Counted from the first letter of the stretch, positions 33,344-42,281 are shown. The stretch: DNA of 64,000 bases from Kordiimonadales bacterium IMCC3096 (GCA_016865035.1 CP018227.1:962001-1026000); one strand, 5' to 3'. Made by a program: numbers and translations. Notes: generated by a model not told the origin, from the letters alone.

Positions 33344-34956
33344 TCTTCGGCCGCCTGCCGCTGGATGAGGCACTGGGTGCCTGGCTTGCCCATGGCCTGA
33401 CCATCGACGGGCGGCGCCACAAGAAGGGCCACGCGCTGACTGCCGCTGACATCGCGTGGTTGCGCGACAAGGGGACAACCAGCGTGCTCGCCGCCCATGC
33501 CGGGCCGGATGACATTGCCGAGGATCTGGCGGCGGAGCAGGTGGCGACCGCCAGTGCAGGGGACGGCACCCGCACCAATGCCCCCTTCACGGGCCGCTGC
33601 AACATCTATGCGGAGGCGGCGGGGGTCGTGCTGATCGACCGCGAGGTGATCAACGCGATGAATGCGGTGCACGAGAGCATCACCATTGCCACGGTCGAAC
33701 CCTGGGCAACCGTGGAGGCCGGGCAGATGCTGGCCACCATCAAGATCATTCCCTTCGCGGTTCCGGCTGAAACCGTTGCGGCGGTCGTCGGACGGGCACA
33801 GGGGGCCGTCGCCCTCGCCGCCTTCACGCCGCACAGGGTCGGCGTCATCGCCACCCGCCTGCCTGAAACCAAGCCGTCCGTGATCGCCAAGGCCGCCGAG
33901 GTGATGGACCTGCGCCTGCGCCGCGTGGGCAGTTCGGTGGGCGACGTCGAGACCGTCGACCATCACGAGGATGCGCTGGCCGACACCATCCGGCGTCAGC
34001 ATGCGCGCGGCAACAACCCCATCGTGATCTTCGCCGCCTCCGCCATTACCGACCGCCGGGATGTGATTCCCGCCGGGATCGTCGCGGCAGGCGGCATGAT
34101 CCGTCACTACGGCATGCCCGTCGATCCGGGCAATCTGATGCTGATCGGCGACCTGCAGGGGGTGCCGGTGATCGGCGCGCCCGGCTGCGCCCGCAGCCCG
34201 AAACCGAATGGTTTCGACTGGGTACTCAACCGCCTGCTCGCCGGACAGGACGTGGATGCCGCGGCGATCATGGGGATGGGTGTCGGCGGCCTGCTGATGG
34301 ACACGGTGCAACGCGGTGCGCCCAGGGACGGAAAGACCGACATGAACTCAGGCGCACAGAGAATGCCACGCGTGGCCGGCATCGTGCTCGCGGCAGGGCA
34401 GTCACGCCGCATGGGCGCGGACAACAAGCTGCTGGCCGACGTGGGCGGCAAGCCCATGCTGCTGCATGCCATCGAGGCGGTGGAGGCCAGTGCCGCGACA
34501 CCGCTGATCGTCGTCACCGGGCATGAGCCGGATCAGGTCACGGCAGCTCTCGGCGACCAGCGGCCGGTGACCGTCACGCACAATCCGCGCTTTGCGGAGG
34601 GACTGAGCACATCGCTGGCGACAGGGATCGCCGCTGTACCGGAAGGCTGTGACGGGGCGCTGGTCTGCCTCGGCGACATGCCCCGCGTCACCTCCGCCCT
34701 GCTGGACCGCATGATCGCCGCCTTCAACCCGGTGGAGGGCCGCGCCATCGTCATCCCGACCCGGCACGGCAAGCGCGGCAACCCGGTGCTGTTCGACCGG
34801 CGCTTCTTCGCCGCGATCCGCGATGTTGCAGGCGACACCGGCGCGCGCCACCTCATCGGCCAGCACGAGGATCTGGTAGCGGAGATAGCGGTGGACGATG
34901 ACTCCATCTTCATGGATGTCGACACGCCCGAGGCGTTGGCGAGGATAAGGGACTGA
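33340..34956 (+). CDS. Molybdopterin-binding domain fused to MobA/MocA-type nucleotidyltransferase
   Basis: The 538-residue fusion has two parts. Residues 1 to about 335 are MoeA/MogA-like, with PIVIFAASAITDRRDVIPAG and the substrate-binding GAPGCARSPKPNGFDWVLNR. From about 345 the NTP-transferase domain begins with VAGIVLAAGQSRRMGADNKL, followed by VCLGDMPRV as the metal/substrate loop and a C-terminal FMDVDTPEALARI. MocA-type enzymes convert Mo-cofactor to its cytosine dinucleotide form for CO dehydrogenase/xanthine-oxidase family enzymes. Both halves fit insertion and nucleotidylation of Mo cofactor. It overlaps both neighbours by 1-4 nt. Confidence 0.9.
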   Translation: MIFGRLPLDEALGAWLAHGLTIDGRRHKKGHALTAADIAWLRDKGTTSVLAAHAGPDDIAEDLAAEQVATASAGDGTRTNAPFTGRCNIYAEAAGVVLIDREVINAMNAVHESITIATVEPWATVEAGQMLATIKIIPFAVPAETVAAVVGRAQGAVALAAFTPHRVGVIATRLPETKPSVIAKAAEVMDLRLRRVGSSVGDVETVDHHEDALADTIRRQHARGNNPIVIFAASAITDRRDVIPAGIVAAGGMIRHYGMPVDPGNLMLIGDLQGVPVIGAPGCARSPKPNGFDWVLNRLLAGQDVDAAAIMGMGVGGLLMDTVQRGAPRDGKTDMNSGAQRMPRVAGIVLAAGQSRRMGADNKLLADVGGKPMLLHAIEAVEASAATPLIVVTGHEPDQVTAALGDQRPVTVTHNPRFAEGLSTSLATGIAAVPEGCDGALVCLGDMPRVTSALLDRMIAAFNPVEGRAIVIPTRHGKRGNPVLFDRRFFAAIRDVAGDTGARHLIGQHEDLVAEIAVDDDSIFMDVDTPEALARIRD

Positions 34957-36176
34957 TGGCTTTCGATGTTTCAGCCGTCCGGGCGCAGTTTCCGATCCTG
35001 AACCATGCGGCTGACGGGATGCCGTCACTGCACTACCTCGACAATGGCGCGACGGCGCAGATGCCTGACGCGGTGCTGGCCGCGATACAGGCCCATGAAA
35101 CAACGGCACGATCCAATGTGCACCGGTCGGTTCACCGGCTGGCGGAGGCCGCGACCCGTGCCTACGAGGGTGCGCGCCAGACCATGGCGCGCTTTGTCGG
35201 TGCGGCGGCGGAGGAAATCATCTTCACATCCGGCACCACGGCAGCCATCAACCTCGTCGCCCATTGTTTCGGCGCACGGCTGCAGGCGGGGGACGAAGTG
35301 CTGGTCTCCGTCCTGGAGCACCATTCCAACATCGTGCCCTGGCAGATGCTGCGGGACCGCAGCGGCATCGTGCTGAAAGCCCTGCCCGCGACGGAGGATG
35401 GCCGCATCGACCTGGACCGGCTGGAGGATCTGGTCACACCGCGCACACGCCTGATCGCGCTGACCCACGTCGCAAACGTCACCGGTGCGGTGACCGACGT
35501 CGCCCGCGTGGTGGAGGCTGCTGGGTCGGTCGGTGCGGAGGTATTGCTGGATGGCGCCCAGATGGTGCCGCACGGGCCGCTCGACGTCACCGCGCTCGGG
35601 GTCGGCTTCTATTGCTTCTCTGGCCACAAGATGTTCGGACCGAACGGCGTCGGCGTGCTCTGGGGCCGGACTGACCTGCTGGCGGACATGCCCCCGTTCA
35701 TGGGCGGCGGCGAGATGATCGCCCATGTATCGCTGGACCGGACCCGCTATGCGGAGCCACCCATGCGGTTCGAGGCCGGTACACCGCCCATCACCCCTGC
35801 CATCGGCATGGCAGCGGCAGCGGACTGGCTGACGGGCCAGGACCTTGCGGGGGCGGAGGCGCATCTGGCGACCCTGACCGGACAGGCCATCGACGGACTT
35901 TCGGCCATGAAGGGGGTCAGCGTCATCGGCCCCACCGGGTCACAGGCGCGCCTGCCCGTGATCTCCTTCACCATGGACCCGCTGCATCCGCATGACGTGG
36001 CCCAGATTCTGGACAGTCACGGGGTCGCCGTACGCGGCGGCCACCACTGCGCCCAACCCTTCATGGACAGCCGCGACATTGCGGGCACCGTCCGCGCCTC
36101 CCTCGCGCTCTACAATGATGCCGATGACATTCGCGCCCTGCTGCACGGGCTGGAACAGGTGAGGGCATTGCTGTGA
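34956..36176 (+). CDS. SufS-like cysteine desulfurase (group II)
   Basis: The 406-residue PLP enzyme removes sulfur from cysteine to form a persulfide. The PLP lysine is in FYCFSGHKMFGPNGVGVLWG, and the active-site Cys in VAVRGGHHCAQPFMD. The N-terminus (VRAQFPILNH, YLDNGATAQMP) is typical of SufS/CsdA. It lies inside a molybdenum-hydroxylase maturation operon and is followed by SufU, so it may sulfurate Mo cofactor rather than feed general Fe-S assembly. ATG overlaps the preceding TGA by 1 nt. Confidence 0.93.
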   Translation: MAFDVSAVRAQFPILNHAADGMPSLHYLDNGATAQMPDAVLAAIQAHETTARSNVHRSVHRLAEAATRAYEGARQTMARFVGAAAEEIIFTSGTTAAINLVAHCFGARLQAGDEVLVSVLEHHSNIVPWQMLRDRSGIVLKALPATEDGRIDLDRLEDLVTPRTRLIALTHVANVTGAVTDVARVVEAAGSVGAEVLLDGAQMVPHGPLDVTALGVGFYCFSGHKMFGPNGVGVLWGRTDLLADMPPFMGGGEMIAHVSLDRTRYAEPPMRFEAGTPPITPAIGMAAAADWLTGQDLAGAEAHLATLTGQAIDGLSAMKGVSVIGPTGSQARLPVISFTMDPLHPHDVAQILDSHGVAVRGGHHCAQPFMDSRDIAGTVRASLALYNDADDIRALLHGLEQVRALL

Positions 36177-36586
36177 GCGAGATCTATCAGACGGCGTTCC
36201 TGAAACTCGCCGGGCGGGCCAGCGGGGCCGGACGGCTCGACGCCCCGGACGCGACGGCGACCACACACAACCCCATGTGCGGTGACCGCATCACGATGGA
36301 CCTGAAACTGGACGGGGACCGGATCGTTGCGCTCGGCTACGAGATCCGGGCCTGTCTGGTGTGTCAGGCCTCCGCCTCGATCGTTGGTGAAACCGCTGTC
36401 GGACGCACGTTGGACGATCTGTCCGACCAGCGCGAAGCGATCCGCGCATTCCTGAAGAGCGAGTCGGATGCGCCTGACGATTACAGTGAATTTGAAGCCG
36501 TAAGGGCCCACATCAGCCGTCATCACTGCGTATTGCTGCCCTATCAGGCCATTCAGGACGCCGTTTCAGCCACGATCAGCGATTGA
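36173..36586 (+). CDS. SufU-type (Zn-binding) sulfur acceptor
   Basis: The 137-residue IscU-fold protein has the ligand set of Zn-dependent SufU: Cys and Asp in NPMCGDRITMDLKL, Cys in IRACLVCQASASIV and Cys in SRHHCVLLPYQAIQ. SufU takes the persulfide sulfur from SufS in Gram-positive bacteria and is uncommon in alphaproteobacteria. There is an extra Cys (CLVC) where SufU usually has Ser. It overlaps the desulfurase by 4 nt and is the last gene of the run. Confidence 0.88.
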   Translation: MSEIYQTAFLKLAGRASGAGRLDAPDATATTHNPMCGDRITMDLKLDGDRIVALGYEIRACLVCQASASIVGETAVGRTLDDLSDQREAIRAFLKSESDAPDDYSEFEAVRAHISRHHCVLLPYQAIQDAVSATISD

Positions 36587-36603
36587 GCCATACAGGTCCC
36601 CGG

Positions 36604-36619
36604 GCCGTCATGAGACGGC
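36604..36619. terminator. Possible shared terminator hairpin
   Basis: GCCGTC (36604-36609) and GACGGC (36614-36619) form a 6-bp hairpin with an ATGA loop between the convergent sufU-like gene and the Alph_Pro_TM gene. No T-tract follows on either strand, so termination here is uncertain. Confidence 0.3.
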
Positions 36620-36620
36620 T

Positions 36621-37361
36621 TCAGCGCTTGCGGAAGAACTGTGCCGCACCCCATCCTGCCAGACAGGCGACTATGACGGCGCAGATGCCGTAGAGCGCCG
36701 GCTGGCGACGGGAAAAGATGAAGACCGCCCGTTCGATGCCCGACTTGTCGATGATGATCGGCTTGGTTTCACCGACCACCACCTGGCCGTCCTGAAACAG
36801 GTAGATCTGGGCGTTGTAGTTGCCGACAGGCACATTGGCCGGAAACGGGATCGTGGCGCGGAACAACCGGTCATAGATGACGGAGACCGCCCCTTCATCG
36901 GAACGGTAGAGACCGTTCGCCAGCCTGCGGCGGCGAATCGCTTCGGCGAACAGGTCGCTCGTTTCCGGCGTCGATGTCTCGCCGGTGAACTTCAGGCTGC
37001 TGATGCCGATCCCGTTGCGTCGCAGGATGCGCTCGCTGGCGATCTCCGACAGGGGTCGGTTGGAGGCAATGGCGTAGAAGCCCGGCACACCGCTGTAGCT
37101 GACGGCATCCGTATTGAGCCAGACGCCACCCACACTTTCCTTGCGCCGGACGGTCAGATCCTGATCCGGTCCACGCACGACAATCACGACATCGCCGCCG
37201 CCGCCGCCCAGCGCTCCGAACAGCAGCAGTTCGGTACCGGTGTAACTGGAGGTGATGCCGATCCGGTGGGAGGAGATGTCGCTGACCAGTGTCGCATCCG
37301 CATGCGCCGGTGCGCTGCTGGCCAGAAACACGGAAATGGCAATCAGCAGTTGCCGCATCAC
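36621..37361 (-). CDS. TIGR02186/Alph_Pro_TM membrane protein
   Basis: The 246-residue protein has a signal peptide (MMRQLLIAISVFLASSAPAHA), a beta-rich periplasmic part (about 25-215) and a C-terminal membrane helix (YGICAVIVACLAGWGAAQFF). The pattern LLLFGALGGGGGDVVIVVRG with DLTVRRKESVGGVWLN is that of the alphaproteobacterial Alph_Pro_TM family. The family is typically encoded with a TSUP exporter, as here, where the two overlap by 4 nt. Its biochemical role is unknown; a part in sulfur-anion export is inferred. Confidence 0.88.
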   Translation of the reverse strand: MMRQLLIAISVFLASSAPAHADATLVSDISSHRIGITSSYTGTELLLFGALGGGGGDVVIVVRGPDQDLTVRRKESVGGVWLNTDAVSYSGVPGFYAIASNRPLSEIASERILRRNGIGISSLKFTGETSTPETSDLFAEAIRRRRLANGLYRSDEGAVSVIYDRLFRATIPFPANVPVGNYNAQIYLFQDGQVVVGETKPIIIDKSGIERAVFIFSRRQPALYGICAVIVACLAGWGAAQFFRKR

Positions 37362-38275
37362 CCGGACCTGCTGATCGACAGGCTGTAGAGATCATCCGGG
37401 GTCAGGAACAGGTCGATGCCCAGCTTGATGCAGACACCCAGCACCATCGTGGCCAGCAGGGCGCGCAACTGTTCCGCCTTCAGATTGACGCCGACACGCG
37501 AACCGATCTGTGCCCCGATGACCGATCCGGGCAGCAGCAGCAGCGCCAGCAGCACATCCACCGTCTGGGTATTGATCGAGTGCATGATGGTCACGGCGGC
37601 GGTGACGAACGTGATCTGGAACAGGGAAGTGCCAACCACGACCGCCGTGGGCATGCCCAGCAGGTAGATCATGGCGGGCACCATGACGAAGCCGCCCCCC
37701 ACGCCCATGATCGCGGCCAGCAGTCCGACGACGAAGCCGACACCGAGTGGCGGCAGCGCGCTGATATAGAGCTTGGAGCGGCGGAAACGCATCTTGAACG
37801 GCAGGCCATGCACCCAGTAGTGCTGTCGCATGCGCCGCCGCGGCGCGCCACGCCGCTGGCGCAGCAGCGCCCGTGTGCTCTCGACGAACATCAGCGAACC
37901 GATGATGCCCAGGAAGACCACGTAGGAAAGACGGATCATCAGATCGATCTGACCCAGACTCTTCATCCAGGCAAAGATCAGACTGCCGAAGAAGGATCCG
38001 ACAAGGCCCCCGGCCAGCAGCACCAGCCCCATCTGGATATCGACGTTCTTGCGTCGCCAGTGACCGATGGCCCCGGAGACACTGGCGGCGACGATCTGGT
38101 TGGCCTGGGTGGCTACGGCGACGGCGGCCGGGATGCCCATGAAGATCAGCAGTGGCGTCATCAGGAAGCCGCCGCCAACGCCGAAGATGCCTGACAGGAA
38201 CCCGATTCCCGCACCCATGCCGATCAGCAGCAGGATGTTCACGGGCATCTCGGCGATGGGGAGATAGATCTGCAC
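37358..38275 (-). CDS. TSUP (TauE/SafE) family anion exporter
   Basis: The 305-residue membrane protein has about eight helices in two related halves, with the TSUP glycine-rich signatures GIGFLSGIFGVGGGFLMTPL and GLLAAIMGVGGGFVMVPAMI. TSUP proteins export sulfite, sulfoacetate, thiosulfate and similar ions. The Alph_Pro_TM protein follows with a 4-nt overlap. The central loop is Arg-rich (RQRRGAPRRRMRQ). Confidence 0.93.
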   Translation of the reverse strand: MQIYLPIAEMPVNILLLIGMGAGIGFLSGIFGVGGGFLMTPLLIFMGIPAAVAVATQANQIVAASVSGAIGHWRRKNVDIQMGLVLLAGGLVGSFFGSLIFAWMKSLGQIDLMIRLSYVVFLGIIGSLMFVESTRALLRQRRGAPRRRMRQHYWVHGLPFKMRFRRSKLYISALPPLGVGFVVGLLAAIMGVGGGFVMVPAMIYLLGMPTAVVVGTSLFQITFVTAAVTIMHSINTQTVDVLLALLLLPGSVIGAQIGSRVGVNLKAEQLRALLATMVLGVCIKLGIDLFLTPDDLYSLSISRSG

Positions 38276-38330
38276 CGGGCGCGCCTAGCCTGTCACAAGC
38301 CGCATACCGACAAACTGCCGATACCACGCC

Positions 38331-38954
38331 TCAGTTGCCGAACAGTTTTCCCAGCCCACCACCACGGCGCTCATGCGCTTGGCCCGCCTCTTCCGTCCTG
38401 TATTCACCGCTCATTCGCATCACGGCACGTTCCAGCGGCAGTACCGAGGCCGCCGCCTTCTCCGCCGCATCGGCAGCGCGGCGCACATCCTGCGACAGGC
38501 TGCCGATATCCTGCAATTGCCTTGAAAGTTCCTGCACCGGCTCCGCCACCGGCAACAGCAGCCCGAGGTAGTCATGGATGAGCAACTTGATCTCGTCCAG
38601 TTCTCCCTGCAGCCGCGTGCTCAGCTCCGTCGGTGCCTCTTGCACTTCGCGTAGATGTGTCGTCTCGACATTCTCGCTGGCAGGCCGCGCCTGCTGGAAC
38701 GTGGCTTCAAGTGCCGCGCGCTGCGCGTCGAGCTGTTCCTGAATTGCCGAAAGCAGCACTTCGTTGGCCAGGGCGGGCAACTGTCCAGTGTCGGCAGCGG
38801 CTTCCCGCGTCCCAAGCTGCTCGGCAACCGCATTCCGGATCGTCCGGTTGAGCCACTGGCCGAGCGTCAGTCCGGCCCGTCGTGCGGCAACCTTGGCAGC
38901 CTCACGCGTCTCGGGCTCGACTCCACGAACGCTCCAGGGGGTTTCTGATGACAT
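38331..38954 (-). CDS. Small protein sharing its N-terminus with the PodJ-like gene
   Basis: The 207-residue protein begins TPWSVRGVEPETREAAKVA and TLGQWLNRTI, which closely matches the N-terminus of the neighbouring 956-residue PodJ-like protein. The rest is a charged region likely to form coiled coils (LQDIGSLSQDVRRAADAAEK), without membrane helix. It lacks the C-terminal domains of its neighbour. The shared motif may be a DNA-binding or protein-contact helix. Function unknown; probably a paralogue born by partial duplication. Confidence 0.75.
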   Translation of the reverse strand: MSSETPWSVRGVEPETREAAKVAARRAGLTLGQWLNRTIRNAVAEQLGTREAAADTGQLPALANEVLLSAIQEQLDAQRAALEATFQQARPASENVETTHLREVQEAPTELSTRLQGELDEIKLLIHDYLGLLLPVAEPVQELSRQLQDIGSLSQDVRRAADAAEKAAASVLPLERAVMRMSGEYRTEEAGQAHERRGGGLGKLFGN

Positions 38955-39041
38955 TTTGCGCTTCAGGGCTCATCGGACATGATTTGGTCAGTCTGCCCAC
39001 AGTCGGACTGAATCGGCAAGGAATCCACGGGACTCAGGACA

Positions 39042-41912
39042 TTATCCGCCGGATTGAAGCGCCTGAAGGACTCTCTCCGTGATCTTGCCGGTGACCTGCA
39101 TCGCATTGTCGGTCTCGAACTGGCGAATGGCTTCCCTGGTCTGTTCGCCCGGCAGCCCGTCCGGCTCTCCCGGATCATAGCCACGGGCGATCAGCAACCG
39201 CTGAATCAGACGGATCTGGTCGCGGCGGCGGATTTCGCCCGAAGCGGGCGCCGGCGGTGCGGCGGTTGATCCTGCCTGGTCCGCGGCGGGCCTGAACTGC
39301 TTCACCGGCCTGAAGGCCGAGATCCGCTGGTCCTGTTCGGCCCGTTCAGCCGGGGAAATCAGGGCGGCGACATTCTCCTGATTGCCGGCCGCATCCTTGT
39401 CCCCCTGCCCCGCAGCAACGCCAAACCAGAAGTAGGCCTGCGCGTCGTCTCGCGGAACGCCCAGTCCGCCCATGTAGAGCGAGGCCAGATTGTACTGCGC
39501 GTCCAGTACTCCCTGCTCGGCCGCTTCGCGGAACCAGCGGGCTGCCTGGAAGTAGTCAGGACGATCCTGCTCCTCGCCGACATAGACCTGGCCAAGGAAG
39601 TTCTGTGCCTCCGGATGACCGGCGCGGGCAGCCGCGTGGAACCAGACTTTCGCCAAATCCACATCCTTCGCGACGCCCACCCCCTGGCGGTAGAAGATGC
39701 CGAGATCGACCTGTGCCGGGACATTTCCCTGTTCCGCCGCCCGCTGGAACCACTGGGCCGCTTCCGCATAGCTGACACCGACGCCGTTGCCATCCCTGTA
39801 GCGCACGCCAAGCTCGAACTGCGCCGCGGCATCTCCGGCGTCCGCGCGGGCCTGCAGGGCCGCGAGATCATCCCCCGTCGATGCCGGTGCTGCAGGGGCG
39901 GGCGGGGCAGAAACCGCCGCAGGCGCCGCAGCAACCTGCTCAGGCGCCGGGGACGCCTCCGGCTCCGACGGTGCGCTCGGCGCAGGTGACGGCGCTGCTT
40001 CCACAGCCTCGGACGCCAGAGGTGCGGAGCGTTCCGGTGCCGGTTCGGTCGGGGGTGTGATCGCCGCCGGTGCGCTCGATACCGCAGGCGGTTCGGCTGC
40101 ATCAGACTCCGATGCCCCTTCCGACACGACCGATGGCTCCTCATCACCAACAGGCACCATGTCGGTCAGTGTTGCAATGGCCTGACGTCCCTGCGTCACC
40201 CAGTCATTGAAACGCGGGTCACCGATGACGAAGAAGCCACCCACGAGAATTGCCAGAAAGATCAGGGCAATTACCAGATAGCCGGCACCACGGCGGCTGC
40301 GGCGGGGCTGATCTGGCATGACATGACCCGCCGCCATGGGTCCGGACGCGGCCATGCCTGCGGCTGGCCGCTCCAACGGGGAAGCCGCCGCCGTCGCGGA
40401 TTCGGGGTGCCCGGTCTCGATCTCTGGGCCTGAATCCCGGGGCGCGACCTGCGGGTCTGCGCCGTCGCCGCCCGCAAGCAGGCTTTCCACGGGCACGATA
40501 CGCCTTGGCCGATCCGGTGGCGCGGCAGCGGCGGGAATATCGGCATCGGAATCATCCGCATCCGCGCCGGAAACCTCTGACGCGCGCGGCTCCGGTGCCA
40601 TCACGGTGGCATCATCCGGCGGGCCGGGCTCGGTGTCCTCATTGAAGGCGGCGAAGGCCCCCGTCTCGTCCTGCGTCACGGGCGCCGCCGCTGGCGCCTC
40701 GGATTCCGGGGAAGCTTCTTCCCCGCGCAGTTCCTCTTCCGACGCGCCGCGTGCCATGCTGAAGTCAGGCCTGTCGTCATCGTCAAGGTCACCGGTATTC
40801 TCGGTCGGCAGGTCTCGCAGGATCGGCTCGACACGGCGACTGACAGACTGACGGTTCGCCGTCAGATCGTGCAGTGCCTGAATGGCGCCCGGCGCAGGGC
40901 GCTGCATCGGCGCATCGTCATCGTCGAGGTCTCCTCCATCCCCGGTCTCCGGTTCATCCCGAACATCGGCGGATTCCGCGTCCGAAGGTCCCGCTGGTGC
41001 AGCAATCCCTTCAGCAGGCTGTTCACTCTGTTCGGGCTCCGGTTCCGGCTCGGGCTCCGGTTCCGGCTCGGGTACCGGAGCAGTGACGGAGACCGGTTCC
41101 GGCGCTGGCGGAACCGGTGTCTTCTGCGCCTGCTCGAACTGCCGTTCCAGATCCGACAGCTTGGCCAGTACGGGTGCCAGCGCTGCGGCGACCGCGCCGC
41201 CAATGTCCGGAGCGGCTTCCCGCGGCACGTCGGGCCGCGCCTCGACAGCCTGCCGAAGTTCCTGGATATCGTCGCGCAACAGGTCGAGCCTCGGGTCTTC
41301 CGGCGCCGGTTCCGCGGTCGGCGCGATATCCGTCGCGCGCGCCGCCAGTTCCTCCCGCAGGGGAACCAGCCTTTCCTCCGCCCGCTGATCAACCGCATCG
41401 ATCTTCCGCGCCAGGTTGAGCATGCCGTTCATCATGCGCTGCATGTCAGCCTTCAGGGGGGCCAGACCCTCCGTGAGGTCAGGTGGCGGTGCCGACTGAC
41501 CGCGCGCGGACTCCATGGCTTCGAGCCGCCCGTTCACAGCATCGATCTTCTCGACAATGCCTGACATGTCGGAGGTTGCAGCGAGCGAACGTTCCAGCCC
41601 GGCCAGCCGCCGGCCGATGCTGTCGATGGCCGCCTCGAGTTGCGAAGAGTCCGCAGGTGCCGACGGATTGTCTCGCACCTGATCGACCCTTCGCGCCACC
41701 TCCGAAATGGCGCGCATCAGCCGTGCGGTATCCAGCGAGGATCCCTGCGGCTGGGCTGGTGCAGGCGCGGCGGCCTGTGGCCTGTCCGCCTCCGCAATGG
41801 CACGATTGAGCCATTGGCCCAGCGTCATGTCCGCCGCCCTGGCCTTGGCCTTGGCCACCTCACGCGCGTCGCCGTCGACGCCCTTGATGCTCCACGGTGC
41901 TCCCGGCTTCAT
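39042..41912 (-). CDS. PodJ-like polarity protein with Sel1 repeats and peptidoglycan-binding domain
   Basis: The 956-residue protein has a cytoplasmic N-terminus with APWSIKGVDGDAREVAKAKA and TLGQWLNRAI, then a coiled-coil and disordered stretch rich in Glu/Pro, including an EPEPEPEPEPEPEQ run near residue 290. A membrane helix lies near 541-562 (YLVIALIFLAILVGGFFVIG). The periplasmic part holds about four Sel1 repeats (685-860; AQFELGVRYRDGNGVG) and a C-terminal peptidoglycan-binding domain (IQRLLIARGYDPGEPDGLPG). This order resembles Caulobacter PodJ, a polar scaffold. An organising role at the cell pole is inferred. Confidence 0.86.
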   Translation of the reverse strand: MKPGAPWSIKGVDGDAREVAKAKARAADMTLGQWLNRAIAEADRPQAAAPAPAQPQGSSLDTARLMRAISEVARRVDQVRDNPSAPADSSQLEAAIDSIGRRLAGLERSLAATSDMSGIVEKIDAVNGRLEAMESARGQSAPPPDLTEGLAPLKADMQRMMNGMLNLARKIDAVDQRAEERLVPLREELAARATDIAPTAEPAPEDPRLDLLRDDIQELRQAVEARPDVPREAAPDIGGAVAAALAPVLAKLSDLERQFEQAQKTPVPPAPEPVSVTAPVPEPEPEPEPEPEPEQSEQPAEGIAAPAGPSDAESADVRDEPETGDGGDLDDDDAPMQRPAPGAIQALHDLTANRQSVSRRVEPILRDLPTENTGDLDDDDRPDFSMARGASEEELRGEEASPESEAPAAAPVTQDETGAFAAFNEDTEPGPPDDATVMAPEPRASEVSGADADDSDADIPAAAAPPDRPRRIVPVESLLAGGDGADPQVAPRDSGPEIETGHPESATAAASPLERPAAGMAASGPMAAGHVMPDQPRRSRRGAGYLVIALIFLAILVGGFFVIGDPRFNDWVTQGRQAIATLTDMVPVGDEEPSVVSEGASESDAAEPPAVSSAPAAITPPTEPAPERSAPLASEAVEAAPSPAPSAPSEPEASPAPEQVAAAPAAVSAPPAPAAPASTGDDLAALQARADAGDAAAQFELGVRYRDGNGVGVSYAEAAQWFQRAAEQGNVPAQVDLGIFYRQGVGVAKDVDLAKVWFHAAARAGHPEAQNFLGQVYVGEEQDRPDYFQAARWFREAAEQGVLDAQYNLASLYMGGLGVPRDDAQAYFWFGVAAGQGDKDAAGNQENVAALISPAERAEQDQRISAFRPVKQFRPAADQAGSTAAPPAPASGEIRRRDQIRLIQRLLIARGYDPGEPDGLPGEQTREAIRQFETDNAMQVTGKITERVLQALQSGG

Positions 41913-42002
41913 GGCAATCGCTTCCCGAACCTGTTCACAGGCAAGGACATTCCCGCATCACGGTGAAGCATGCTTGCCTGATTCGTACTACCTGACCGAC
42001 AA

Positions 42003-42073
42003 GTAGGGCCGAATTTTCGCCAAAGTCAAAGGTCCCTGCAAGACGTATGACCAGGGACCGGTAGGGCCGAATT
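42003..42073. repeat. Direct repeats flanking an 8-bp hairpin
   Basis: GTAGGGCCGAATT occurs twice, at 42003-42015 and 42061-42073. Between the copies GGTCCCTG (42031-42038) is complementary to CAGGGACC (42052-42059) with a 13-nt loop. The arrangement could be two operator half-sites for an RTX regulator with a hairpin between them, or the footprint of a small element. Confidence 0.7.
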
Positions 42074-42281
42074 GAAATCGGGACAGCCTTGGTACGGCTG
42101 GTCTCGCAGGGTGTACCGGTCAACGGACCGGCTCCGGCCTGCCCGTTCCAGGGCTTGCGTCCGGGTTGGTGCAGGTCGGCGGCACATACGTCTCAGGTTG
42201 TCGCGTCGACCGTCCGTTTCGCCTGGCGCGCGACATATCGGTCATTCGTCGGGACTGTGACAGATCGTGCCTATGCAACGC

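Noticed and set aside
31814..33478. 554-codon minus-strand frame opposite coxE/xdhC genes
   Set aside because: Spans three plus-strand genes with clear motifs; shadow frame only.
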